A DNA stretch of 64,000 nt from Artemisia argyi (Eukaryota > Streptophyta > Magnoliopsida > Asterales > Asteraceae), in assembly GCA_030686995.1 (NCBI GenBank), contig CM060692.1, positions 8,103,465 through 8,167,464 on the forward strand. Reading direction: 5' to 3'. Shown here one piece after another: positions 11,661 to 21,635 of the stretch. Numbering within the stretch: position 1 is the first letter of the stretch; each line of letters starts with the position of its first letter. The position numbers and the translations under genes were made by a program. The notes beneath the pieces were generated by a model. It saw only the letters and a list, made by a program, of their open reading frames with translations. It did not search any database and had not been told where the DNA came from.

Positions 11661-12493
11661 TTTATAAAGAAATGGAAAACAGATGTAAATAACGTACGCA
11701 TGTTGTTGAAGTATTTTCCTCGCCATCCTTTGAAATATATATTTTTTTTCAAGTGAAAATTTTCCTAACATGTTAACTATTAATAAAGTCATTTAAATTA
11801 TGTGTTGTGGGGTTGGACTAGTGGTTACGATAGACGAGAGAGGGAGAAGCGCAAGTTCGAATCTTAGCCAAGCCACTTCTCTTCTCTATTCAATTCGTGA
11901 CCGCTTGTCATACTAAACAATTTTTATTCTTTTTTCCTTTGCCTTAATTTTTTTTTTTTTTTTTTTATTTATTTATTTATTTATTTTTTTTTTTCAGTTT
12001 CTCGTTTAATTATATTCTCCTTCTTATCTTTGAGGGCAGTAAATTTAAGAAAATGTTCAATGCATTTAACTAGAAGTATTGTTTTACTCATTTCAAAATA
12101 TCAAAAAACTATCTTCAAACTCTTACCAAATTAAAAGCTTTTATCAAAGCTTTTGTTTTATCCAGATGCTCAATAAATAAGATTACTCAAGGAACAATAG
12201 CTTGATGAAGAAAGAGTCGGTTTGGTAAAAAGAAATTTATTTGGGGAAATTTGGATTAAAAAGAAGCATTTGACGCATAGATACTTGCCACCTTTTTTAT
12301 TATTATCAAATGTTCTAGTGAGGTAATGAAAGAAAGGCGAGAAAAATGAAGTAGAGAAAAGTGAGGTGATGAAAGAAAGTGTATAAAATTATTTGTGTTC
12401 TTAGTTTAAAATGAAAATAAAAGAAAAAAAAAAATTGTAGTCTTCCATGTCCACAAGTTAATAGAAATGAACGAAAGTTCACATAGTTACAAT
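11661..12493. other. Duplicated host block, left part
   Basis: Aligns with about 59880-60575 (ATAACGTACGCAT, CTCAAGGAACAATAGCTTGA, TTCACATAGTTACAAT). No coding sequence is seen. It contains a tRNA-derived repeat (11808-11925) and a T-rich, TTTA-repeat run at about 11947-11995. Confidence 0.6.
11808..11925 (+). repeat. tRNA-derived SINE-like repeat, copy 2
   Basis: GGGGTTGGACTAGTGGTTAC carries an A-box-like TGGACTAGTGG; the B-box-like site is AAGTTCGAATCT. It is preceded by the same ATTAATAAAGTCAT as the other copies. Confidence 0.65.
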
Positions 12494-13198
12494 CAAGGCT
12501 GTCAAGATCGCGATCCTGCGCAGGATCGTTTTTGTCTTTGCAAGATCGAGATCGTAAGATCGCGATCCTGCGCAGGTAAAAAGAAATTTCTACTCGACGT
12601 CAAAGATAAATTCATATAATATCCTCTTAAAAATGACAAAGTTCAAATTTCAAACACCAAAGTAATAGTAAAACACAAAAAAGTCAAATTTCAATCGTTA
12701 CATTAACGATTTAGTGGAATAATATTACATAACATAGGTCCTAAATGTCTCAAAATATACGAGCCATCAACATGATTTCAAGAAAACAAACGTTTCATAA
12801 ATGGCATTCCAAAACATACCCTTTGATTAGTTTAATCGCAGTGAAGTAAAGTAAATTAAACTATTGAACACTTTTAGACTATAATCTATTTAGAAAAGTA
12901 GAAAACTATATATAAACTATAATCTATTTAGAATCTGAAACAATAATGGATTGCTCATTAGACATTAGTAAAACACACGTTTGTTTTTTTTTCTTAAGCA
13001 AGTGGGATGGACTTAAAAGATTAAAAAAAAAAGGTGAACTCGGATCGCGTGTCGATCCTACGATCTTGCGTGCGATCCTACGATATTACTTACGATCCTA
13101 CCTCAGATGCGATCCTACCATGATCCTACACAATTTTGACTGGTGTGCACGTAAGATCGTACGATCTTACGTGTAAACTCGCGAGTTTGACAGCCTTG
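12494..13198. mobile_element. hAT-type non-autonomous element (MITE)
   Basis: 705 bp, flanked by the 8-bp TSD GTTACAAT (12486-12493 and 13199-13206). Termini are CAAGGCTGTCAAGATCGCGA and the complement of CAAGGCTGTCAAACTCGCGA. The interior carries repeated CGATCCTGCGCAGGATCG-like palindromes and no transposase. The duplicated block at about 60560-60580 has a single GTTACAAT, an empty site. Confidence 0.9.
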
Positions 13199-13206
13199 GT
13201 TACAAT

Positions 13207-15180
13207 AATGTCTTTCATATACTCTCTTTTATACTTAGCAGTGAATTATATGTTATTTTATATTTTCTTCTTTTTTGTTCCCTTATTTTCACTCCGTGGA
13301 GTAAAAGTTTTGAAAGCAAAAACCTTTCATTTTTATCCTTTTGCCAACTTGAAAAGATAGTGTAAAGTACTCAACTTCATCACATAAAAATCAATGTTTA
13401 AATCTTTGTGGATACATATTTAGCGTGACTTGAGAAAGTGTAACGGTTACGAAAATACTTCGGTTAGACTCTTACATTTGAGTCAAGGATTAACCCTCCT
13501 CAAATAATCTGAATAGAACCACTTCAATATCGGCCTCATCTCTGCTAATGATTGACATATGCTCAACTATATATATTTTGGTCGAAACAGATAAGTTTGT
13601 TGCTGTAATTGTAAATATTGCGAGAAATTCTTGTCGGTTCTTTGTAAATGTTTTCAGGAAATCAGTGACCAAAAAGAAGATTGTTGAAAATTTATAGAAA
13701 ATTAATTTGAAGACCAATAAGACTAACAAGAAGTCCAAGAGAACAAGATATATAGTTTCAGAAAACTGCCCATTGTCAGCCCAAAATTCTGCAAATCCAG
13801 CCCAAGTTTCAGCCCAGCTAGAAAATTACGCCCAATATTAATCGGGTCCAAAAAGAGAATCGAGGAATGATAAGGGAAGATGACACTACAAGTCTCGAGA
13901 GCGAAGCTTGTCTTGAGTTTTTGTCAAGTCTCGGTGACTAACCATAGTATGAAAGCATGGCTAGAAATGCATTTACTGAACCACTACAAGTTTTAGCATG
14001 TAAGTCTCAATCCCACAGTAATGTTATGCCATATATTACAAACCCAGAAGCCGGTAGTTATGCTTTTTTTATTTTGACAAAATACTTGTTGTTTGTCAAA
14101 CGAGCATTAAAAATCACAAGACTCACACCTCCTAAATATTCTAAACGCTCTGACCAAACACAACCGATATACACATGTATATGGGCAACAACGAACTTTC
14201 ATGGTTTATTTATTATACACATCAAAATGTTGTTTTGGATGTTTTATATTGGTGTAACATGGTAATTAATCTATGAATCTATTACGTGCTTATGTGGGCT
14301 GTTTATGGTCCTCTTCTTAGTGTTGTTTCAATAGACCAACCTAGTACTTTTATTTTAATGGCATATTTTTATTCGGCTACTAGCAAGGAGCTAAAAAAGA
14401 AAAGGAATTGCTTAGAATTCGGACATGCTAGGCACAGCTCAAAGATCCAATCAATCCACCCTTTTCGCCATATTCAGTCCTCTATCCGGTCTGGTTCGGT
14501 CATGTGCATAACTGACCGTTATGCTTTGTTGGACCCGACCAAACCCACCCGGGTCTGAACCAAACATTTCGCTCCAGTTCGGTTTTGGTTTATCCGATTT
14601 TCGGACCGTGATCAGTTCTAGATTTGAGATATATATTCATATGAAGTATATAAGCTAAGTTTGTGAAGAGAAAAGATAGATCATCCTAATATTTATGCTT
14701 AATTTTTTTTTTAATTGGAGTTGTCTTAAGTTGATTGGAATGTGATAACAGTGTGTCAACTATTTCAACCTGTGAATTCAAGACATGTGACGGTAGGAAT
14801 GTTGTTAGAAAGAATTTTAGAAAGCTATAGGACGTTTGTGAAATGCGATTAACCTCTTTGGCAAGTGTATACTTCTTCCATGTTTGGGATCAAAACCCGA
14901 TCGTAACCTATTGGACACTTTACCAATATGAAAGTGTACTTTATATGTATACAATGTATTAGGTCATGATTTTTTGCAAGCACATGCATACTATGGAACC
15001 TATAATAGTATGTTTAAAGTGAAAATAACAAATTTAAAACTCTAGTCTGAAAGTTCTATATAAGCTTAAAGTATAAAGAAATGAAAATTTAGATATAAAT
15101 AAATAACGTACGATCTTGTTTAAGTTATTTTCCTGATCTTAAATATTTTTTCTTCAGTCAAAAATCTTCTACATGTTAAC
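13207..15180. other. Duplicated host block, right part
   Basis: Aligns with about 60575-62380. It contains the exon-like repeat (13540-14000), a block rich in GGTCCGG/CCAAACC words (14460-14620), and a segment ending in TAACCTATTGGACA, all of which recur elsewhere in the window. No intact gene seen. Confidence 0.6.
13540..14000 (+). pseudogene. Repeated exon-like unit, copy 1
   Basis: An intron-like stretch ending TTTTCAG (about 13658) is followed by a degraded exon. Its end can be read as an acidic tail (REDDTTSLESEACLEFLSSLGD-like, given here only as a pattern) and a TAA near 13940. The unit recurs at 50345-50830 and 60945-61400, and its 3' part at 29165, 35790 and 47338. Protein family not recognised. 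Confidence 0.4.
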
Positions 15181-15210
15181 CATTAATAAAGTCATTTAGT
15201 TGATGTATAT

Positions 15211-15335
15211 GTGGGGTTGGACCAGCGGTCAAGGCGTTGTATGGGAAAGAGAAGTCCCGAGTTCAATTCTAGAGCCAAGTTTCTCTCTTCAATTCAGCAC
15301 CTAGCCCACTTGTTAAACTCTCAACATTTTTATTT
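15211..15335 (+). repeat. tRNA-derived SINE-like repeat, copy 3
   Basis: GTGGGGTTGGACCAGCGGTC, with the B-box-like GAGTTCAATTCT. It lies about 115 bp upstream of the phytocyanin start at 15447, the same arrangement as at 8480-8750. Confidence 0.65.
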
Positions 15336-16029
15336 TTTCCCCTTTGATTTAGCTATTTCTTAGTTTCGTGTTTTTTCATTTAATATATCACGATCTATAG
15401 CTTCTAGCTACAAGCAAAAAAGCAGTTTTTTAACCGCATGTTCTCAATGGAAAAAACTATGTTCTTAATTTATGGGGGTCTTAAGTCTTTTGTTGTTGAT
15501 CCAAAACATTGATATGATGCATCTCGTGATAAGTTTGTAGTCGGAGGTTGCGGTTTTTGGAGTCTTGAATCATCATCATGTAACCAAAGGAACGAAAAAA
15601 CGCGTTTGCAACTTGGTGACACAATTGGTAAGTGTGATCGACTTGATGTTACATCATATATCTATACATACATTGTTAATCATATTAATTTTAAAAAGTT
15701 GATGTTGTTTGTGGTTTTATAGTTTATATGTATGAGGCGGACAAGAGCTTAATGGTTAAAGTAAATCAAGAAGATTGCATCATATGCAACACACCATCAT
15801 CCGTTAATGAAACAAAGTATCACGATGGTTACTCGGTGGTCAAGTTGAACCAAACTGGGCCAAATTATTCCATTAGTGGAATGGTTGAAAACAACAAGAT
15901 TATCATTCATGTCATGGCAGACCTAATGCGCTCAACACCAACAGATCCAAGCCTTCTAGATCAAGCTCCAACGTGCGAATGTGATTCATTCCCATATATC
16001 TTTTTGGGCATTGTTCTAGGTATTGTGGT

Positions 16030-16034
16030 GTTGT
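16030..16034. repeat. Target-site duplication GTTGT, left
   Basis: GTTGT immediately left of the Tat element, matching 26232-26236. It lies in the membrane-anchor codons of the phytocyanin gene. Confidence 0.95.
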
Positions 16035-16598
16035 TGTTGAGGTAAAAGTTTGCTTCTACTTCGAACAAGCGAGATGAATCCTTCGGACTAGAGTAGGTCC
16101 TCCGGATTCGGTATGGTTCTTGCTTATTGCGTGTTACTTCGGATATCTGCGAAACAAATACGTCCGTTAGACTCGTCCCGGGAATGTATCCCAGGACCAA
16201 CCTCCGGCGTGAGAGTAAGTATATCTTTTAGTGAGAGAAAGAAAGTATGAATAAAACTAGAGAGTGGTAGAGAATTAGTTAACCTTAAATGAAGATTTCC
16301 CCTCTATTTATAGACTCTCTACATGAAGTGCCAGGCTGGTTCGTACTTAGCCCATAATGTTCGCTAGTTTAGACTCCATTACCATATACTTTGGTGTACT
16401 TGTTTGTACTTTGGTCCAAGTACTTGTTGGCTTATCCGAAGGGCATGTGATATCCGGAGGGATGGGGTCACGCGGATAATCGTAACCCTTCGGACGTTGG
16501 TTCGTATGGTTCGAACACGTCTAAGAACGTTTTACTTGATGCATATCCGGAGAGCATATCCTTGTTCGGCATGTATCCGGAGGGTACATACGTCAACA
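16035..16598 (-). repeat. 3' LTR of the complete Tat element
   Basis: 564 bp. The plus strand begins TGTTGAGGTAAAAG and ends TACGTCAACA, giving TG...CA termini on both strands. It reads the same as 25668-26231 across its length. Confidence 0.97.
16305..16312 (-). promoter_or_regulatory. LTR TATA box
   Basis: The minus strand reads CTATAAATAG within the LTR; the same site is at 25938-25945 in the 5' LTR, where it would drive gag-pol transcription. Confidence 0.55.
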
Positions 16599-16611
16599 TG
16601 TCCCCCCCAGT
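16599..16611 (-). other. Polypurine tract of the complete Tat element
   Basis: The minus strand reads CTGGGGGGGACA directly before the 3' LTR. This is the expected place and composition for plus-strand cDNA priming. Confidence 0.75.
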
Positions 16612-16868
16612 ATCATAGTATTGGTTGTGCCAATGGTGTGATACTAAGTTGATAATTTGCGCTTTTCCGGAGGGTAAGGTATAGCTTTGCTCTTTTGTTA
16701 GTCATGCAAAATGCCAAAAGTAATTAAAGTGTCGTTTGAGGTGCGCCGTCGTTTTTTACCGTGTCGTTTGGATTGGGACACGTACGCGTTTTCTGAGAGA
16801 CACGGTGTAGATGGCTGACACGTAAGCCCTACGGGTGACGTGTCCCTTTCCCGCCCATTTTGACTGCC

Positions 16869-16877
16869 TATAAATAG
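16869..16877 (+). promoter_or_regulatory. TATA box for the antisense gene
   Basis: TATAAATAG lies 169 bases before the ATG at 17046 on the plus strand, preceded by GC-rich sequence. It suggests the antisense gene has its own promoter, independent of the LTR. Confidence 0.6.
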
Positions 16878-17045
16878 TCCCATTTCTTTTATTTACTGCA
16901 CCGTAATTTTATTTCACACACACATCTCTGACTCATCTCATCTTCTCCGTATTCCGAACGATTTATTCGCGTCGTCTTTGAGGTACGTTTCAGCCCGTTT
17001 AGTTTTTTTGTTGTTTGGCTTATTCTCCTCTCCTCTTCGTCCATT

Positions 17046-19464
17046 ATGTCGGAATCCACAACATCGTTTGAGTACGAAGATGTGTCTAATCCGGACGGTT
17101 CTCACGTGAAGAAAGATATGCATTTAAGAATGTCCGCGATGGACGATTCTGATGTGATTGCAGTAGTGAAAGCGTTCGGGATACCGGAGAATCTACATCC
17201 GAGGATACCTCCGTCGGGTATGACGATGAACCGACTTCCGGAGGATGCCATTGGTTTATATGCGGAGTACTTTTTTGAGGGCGGCCTCGTTGTCCCTTTT
17301 TCTACCTTTCTTTTAGAGGTCATTAGATATTTCAAAGTTCATATTTCTCAGCTGGTTCCGTTAGGTATGCACCGTGCTACCCTTTTTGAGGTGTATTGCC
17401 GTAGCATGCATATTCCTCCTACCACTCCTCTATTCCGTGTTTTCTATAAGCTTAGTAAGCAGGGTGATTGGTTTTCTTTCGAGAAACGTATTCATAGGGA
17501 TAGGAAGGTTTGTTTTGGGGAATTTCCTTCTTGTCTGAAGGGTTGGAAGTACAATTTTTTCTTGATCGATAGGCGAGCCATTCCGTTTGCCATGCCATGG
17601 AGACATTCGGATTCAGACGTGTCGGATCCGTTTCCGAAGGCGAGCGAGTATGATGTCACTCATGCCGAAAGGCTTTCTGAGACGATCATTGAACCTTGCC
17701 AAATTCCGCAAGCGTTCTTGTATGCCCTGGGTCTATCGGATCATTGGGAGTTTCCGGGTTATCGTCCGGCATTCAGGGATGAGCAGGGGAGGGGTATAGC
17801 CTTTGTTATAATGTGTGTTTTTATATTGCTCGTCTTTTTTATTTTTTAACACGGAGTTTTGCTTGTCCGCAGGTATAACCATGTCGAGTTATCTGAAGAA
17901 ACCTCCGCTACGAAAGAATACAAAAATTGTTCAAGGTGCCCCGCTTCCGGAAGGGCATACCCGTGAAGTGCATGTTACTCCTCCCTTGGCCTCCAACACT
18001 GAGGTACCGGAGAAGACGGAGGAGCTGAGGAATGTTGAAGTGGCTGATGACAAAGTGATAGCCGCCAAAGAGAAGAAGAAGGAGCAGGCTGGGAAGGCGG
18101 GTTTGAAGAAGCCTCCGCTGAAGAGAACCGGGGCTGGGAATGTCACTTCTCGCCTTCATAAGAGAAGCAAGATTTCCGCGGGTGATACAGTTATTGACTT
18201 GGATACCGGAGAGTCCCTGGAGAGGCCGGAGCCTATCCGTTCATTACATCCGGATCAAATTTTGAAGGAGAAGTCCAGAGGATCAGGTGCTGGTATGTTA
18301 TGACTTGCTTTTTTGCTTATATATTTTGTTGTCTTTCTTTCCGGCGTTTTTATCGTTTGAATATAAACTTTGTTGTCAGGGGGTTCGGAGACTGCCTCCC
18401 GACGTATGGGGAAGGAAACTGCTGCTGAGGAGGACACAGAGGTTGATATAGAGGGGGATGGTGATGATGAGGATGTTTTTGTTCCTGCTTGGTCGGTGAG
18501 GAGAGGGCATCGCATGAATAATGCGAATGTCTGTAGGGATATGATGATCAATTTGGCGACTCCGAGGGAGGAGAAATATTTGGATGATCAGAGTGATGAG
18601 GAAGCTATCCGAAGGTCCTGGTTGATGCTGGGCAAATGTGCTACGGTTCAAGCGGATGTTATTTTCCGTCTTGAGTCTCTCTTGAAGGAGCATCACAAAT
18701 TGTCTGAGACTCACAAGATCTGTGATAAAACCTTGGATGACAACTGGAAGATGTTCCAGCAAGTGTCCGGAGAGTTTCAGAAATTGAAGGACGAACACAA
18801 GGAGTGTGCCGAGGTGAATCCGGAGGGGTTGAGGAAGCTCCGGGCAGAGAATGCAAGTTTGGAGGGGAGGGTTGGTGATCTTGAGTTAGAAAAGAATGAG
18901 TGGAGAAAAGTGTCCGGTGAGCAGGCCGAGAAGATCAGGTTGTTGGAGGGGCAGTTGTCTGATGCCAAAAATAAGTTGAGCGAAGAGGAGAAAGCTTACA
19001 AAGAGCTTTATCAAGAGAAGGTGGACTTTGCCGTAGCCGCTGGGAATGCCGAGGTGGATAGGAACCGTATTGTCAATGAGTTTATCCCGGAAGCTATCCA
19101 CCGCTTTCTCGGGAGTCATGAGTTCCGAACAGCCTTGGCAGAGCCCTTCAACTTGTTTTATCTCTCTGGGTTGATTGACGGGGCAGGTTTGTTTGATGAG
19201 CCGGAGAAGGCAGAGAAGCTACTGGGGGAAGTAGAGGGGATGGATATGGATGCCGGAGCAAAATATGGTCCGTTGTACGATAAGGCCCTTTCTCAGGATT
19301 ATCCCTTCATCCAGAAGATCCGTCAGACTATCTATCGGAAGTTTGATGAGTTAAATGCTTTGGTTCCTGACCCTGCTCCTGCTGAAGAATCAACTGAGGG
19401 TCCGGAGGTTGAATCTCATATCGAGAATCCCTCCGACACTCAGAATGCCTCTGTCTTCGCCTGA
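17046..19464 (+). CDS. Antisense three-exon gene of Tat element (gypsy-type transposon protein)
   Basis: Exons 17046-17793, 17873-18292 and 18380-19464 join in phase across two GT-AG introns, giving 2253 bases (750 residues plus stop). Residues about 25-245 form a globular domain (GMTMNRLPEDAIGLYAEYF, VPFSTFLLEV, LVPLGMHRATLFEVYCR) resembling Pfam Transposase_28, putative gypsy-type transposon. The middle is lysine-rich and basic, followed by an acidic stretch and a long coiled coil (KLRAENASLEGRVGDLELEK). A conserved helical C-terminus (IPEAIHRFLGSHEFRTAL) ends in an acidic tail. It lies opposite to gag-pol. The element 1 remnant conserves the C-terminal half. The start follows a TATA box and is the first ATG. 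Role unknown: a structural, chaperone or regulatory function is inference. Confidence 0.85.
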
Positions 19465-19812
19465 CGCTGTTCATGTGTTTGATGTATGTTGGAGTCCGGA
19501 TACCTCCATTTTGACTATGGATTTAGGTATCTCGGGTTCCCTGTGAAGCTTACCAACTGATGTAATAGAATAGGGTTAAAAGTCAATTTTTGTTATTCCG
19601 TTATGTCGGAATATTTGATGTAACCGAACTTGGATCATATGAATATATCACTTTTTTGTTATCCGTATTGTTTTTAACTTACATCTGTGTTTCTGAGTAA
19701 TATGCAATTTACGTAACTTGGCTTTTTAATTATGTACTTGTAGGGTTCCGTTTTACCGGACAACATAAGCCTTACGGATCTAGACCATGGCTTATTCCTC
19801 TTATCTTTACTT

Positions 19813-20300
19813 GACGGGGTAACCTGTACCCTTCGGCTCTTGGCCGTATTAATACCCGCTTGGGATTTTCTTTGACGGGGTAACCTGTACCCTTCGGCTC
19901 TTGGCCTTATTAATACCCACTTGGGGTTTTCTTTGACGGGGTAACCTGTACCCTTCGGCTCTTGGCCTTATTAATACCCACTTGGGGTTTTCTTTGACGG
20001 GGTAACCTGTACCCTTCGGCTCTTGGCCTTATTAATACCCATTTGGGGTTTTCTTTGACGGGGTAACCTGTACCCTTCGGCTCTTGGCCTTATTAATACC
20101 CACTTGGGGTTTTCTTTGACGGGGTAACCTGTACCCTTCGGCTCTTGGCCGTATTAATACCCGCTTGGGATTTTCTTTGACGGGGTAACCTGTACCCTTC
20201 GGATCTTGGCCTTATTAATACCTGCTTGGGGTTTTCTTAGACGGGGTAACCTGTACCCTTCGGCTCTTGGCCTTATTAATACCCGTTTGGGGTTTTATTC
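19813..20300. repeat. 61-bp tandem array in the complete Tat element
   Basis: Eight units of exactly 61 bp, each with GACGGGGTAACCTGTACCC and CTTCGGCTCTTGGCC. Unit starts are 19813, 19874, 19935, 19996, 20057, 20118, 20179 and 20240. Units differ by only a few substitutions. The sequence is unrelated to the 47-bp array of element 1, although it sits at the same structural position. Confidence 0.97.
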
Positions 20301-20423
20301 ATTGGACAACCTGTGCTTTACGGAAAATAACTTTATGTGGTGAAAAATGCATCGGACTTTTTATTGATGCAAAAATGGCTCATGCCTTACAATAGGTCCT
20401 GAAAAATCAAAGTACATAATAGG

Positions 20424-21581
20424 TTACATAAAACATTTCTTCAAGTTAATTGCATGCCACGTGCGGGGTACTTCCACGTCGTCCATGGTTTGGAGCTTGT
20501 ATGTGCCATGCTGATAGGCCTCCGTTATCCGATATGGGCCTTCCCAATTAGGTCCCAGTTTTCCCTGATCTTCCACTCTGCTCGCTTCGTTTTTTCGGTA
20601 CACAAAATCTCCTACTTTGAAGGCTTCGGGTCTAACCCTCCGGTTGTAATATTGCTCTACCTTCTTTTTGTATTTTGCTTCTCTTATGGCTGCCATTTCC
20701 CTCCGTTCTTCTAGTAAGTTTAAATTTAGACTTAGCTCATCGTCATTGTTTTCAAGGTTTGCCATCATAGTCCGGAAGGTAGGCATACCAATTTCTGCCG
20801 GAATGACTGCCTCACTTCCATAAGTTAGACTGAAAGGAGTTTCTCCGTTGCTGGTTTTCAGAGTGGTCCGGAAAGCCCATAGTACGTTAGGTAACTCGTC
20901 TACCCATCCTGCTCTTTCTCTTCCTAGCCGAGACTTAAATCCCTTCATTAGGCTTTTGTTGGCTCTTTCGACCAACCCATTGGCTTGAGGGTGAGCTACG
21001 GCCGTGTTGATTTGTGTGATGTTTAACCTTTCACACCAACTTTTGAATGGATCTCCCACAAAGTTACTTCCGTTGTCTGTGACAATTATCTTGGGTAGTC
21101 CGAACCTGCAGACGATGTTGTCCCATACAAACTTTTTAACCTCCTTTCCGGTTGTCTTGGCCAACGGTTTTGCTTCCATCCACTTTGTGAAATAGTCTAT
21201 TGCCACAATAACATACTTAACTTTTCCTGGAGCTTCGGGCAAAGGCCCCAAAACGTCCATTGCCCATTGGAAGAAGGGCCATGGTGCCATGACGGAAGTT
21301 AGCACCGTTTTTGGTAACTTTGGGACCGGAGCATGTATCTGACAGGCATCACATCTTCGGATGACTTCTCTAGCGTCCCGGTGCATGGTTGGCCAATAAT
21401 AGCCTTGTCGCATGAGTTTGGCTACCACAGTCCGGGGTCCGGAGTGCATGCCACACGCTCCTTCATGCACCTCTCGGATTATGTAATTGGCTTGGAGGGG
21501 TCCGACACATCGTAACATTGGTCCGAGGTAGGATTTTTTGAATAGCACATTGTCAACTAGTGTGTAGTGACTTATCTTCAT
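20424..21581 (-). CDS. Integrase region of the complete Tat element
   Basis: 385 codons. The zinc-binding H39, H46, C77, C80 set is followed by the DDE catalytic residues D109 (WAMDVLGPL), D169 (VTDNGSNF) and E205 (NGLVERAN), and then a GPY-type module (KLGPNWEGPY). All key residues are present. It is the same frame as the RT/RNase H region upstream, separated only by one TGA 18 codons earlier, so it is part of a polyprotein rather than a free-standing gene. Confidence 0.92.
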   Translation of the reverse strand: MKISHYTLVDNVLFKKSYLGPMLRCVGPLQANYIIREVHEGACGMHSGPRTVVAKLMRQGYYWPTMHRDAREVIRRCDACQIHAPVPKLPKTVLTSVMAPWPFFQWAMDVLGPLPEAPGKVKYVIVAIDYFTKWMEAKPLAKTTGKEVKKFVWDNIVCRFGLPKIIVTDNGSNFVGDPFKSWCERLNITQINTAVAHPQANGLVERANKSLMKGFKSRLGRERAGWVDELPNVLWAFRTTLKTSNGETPFSLTYGSEAVIPAEIGMPTFRTMMANLENNDDELSLNLNLLEERREMAAIREAKYKKKVEQYYNRRVRPEAFKVGDFVYRKNEASRVEDQGKLGPNWEGPYRITEAYQHGTYKLQTMDDVEVPRTWHAINLKKCFM

Positions 21582-21635
21582 ACGGAGGTTTCGAGCTTCA
21601 TTCTGATCCTCCGGCCATATACCTTCGTTTAAGCA

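Noticed and set aside
12946..13360. Plus-strand frames of 74-76 codons
   Set aside because: They run through the hAT MITE and its junction, with no conserved partner in the empty paralogue.
16404..16652. 82-codon plus-strand frame, repeated at 26037
   Set aside because: It lies inside the LTRs and its twin exists only because the LTRs are identical; no protein features.
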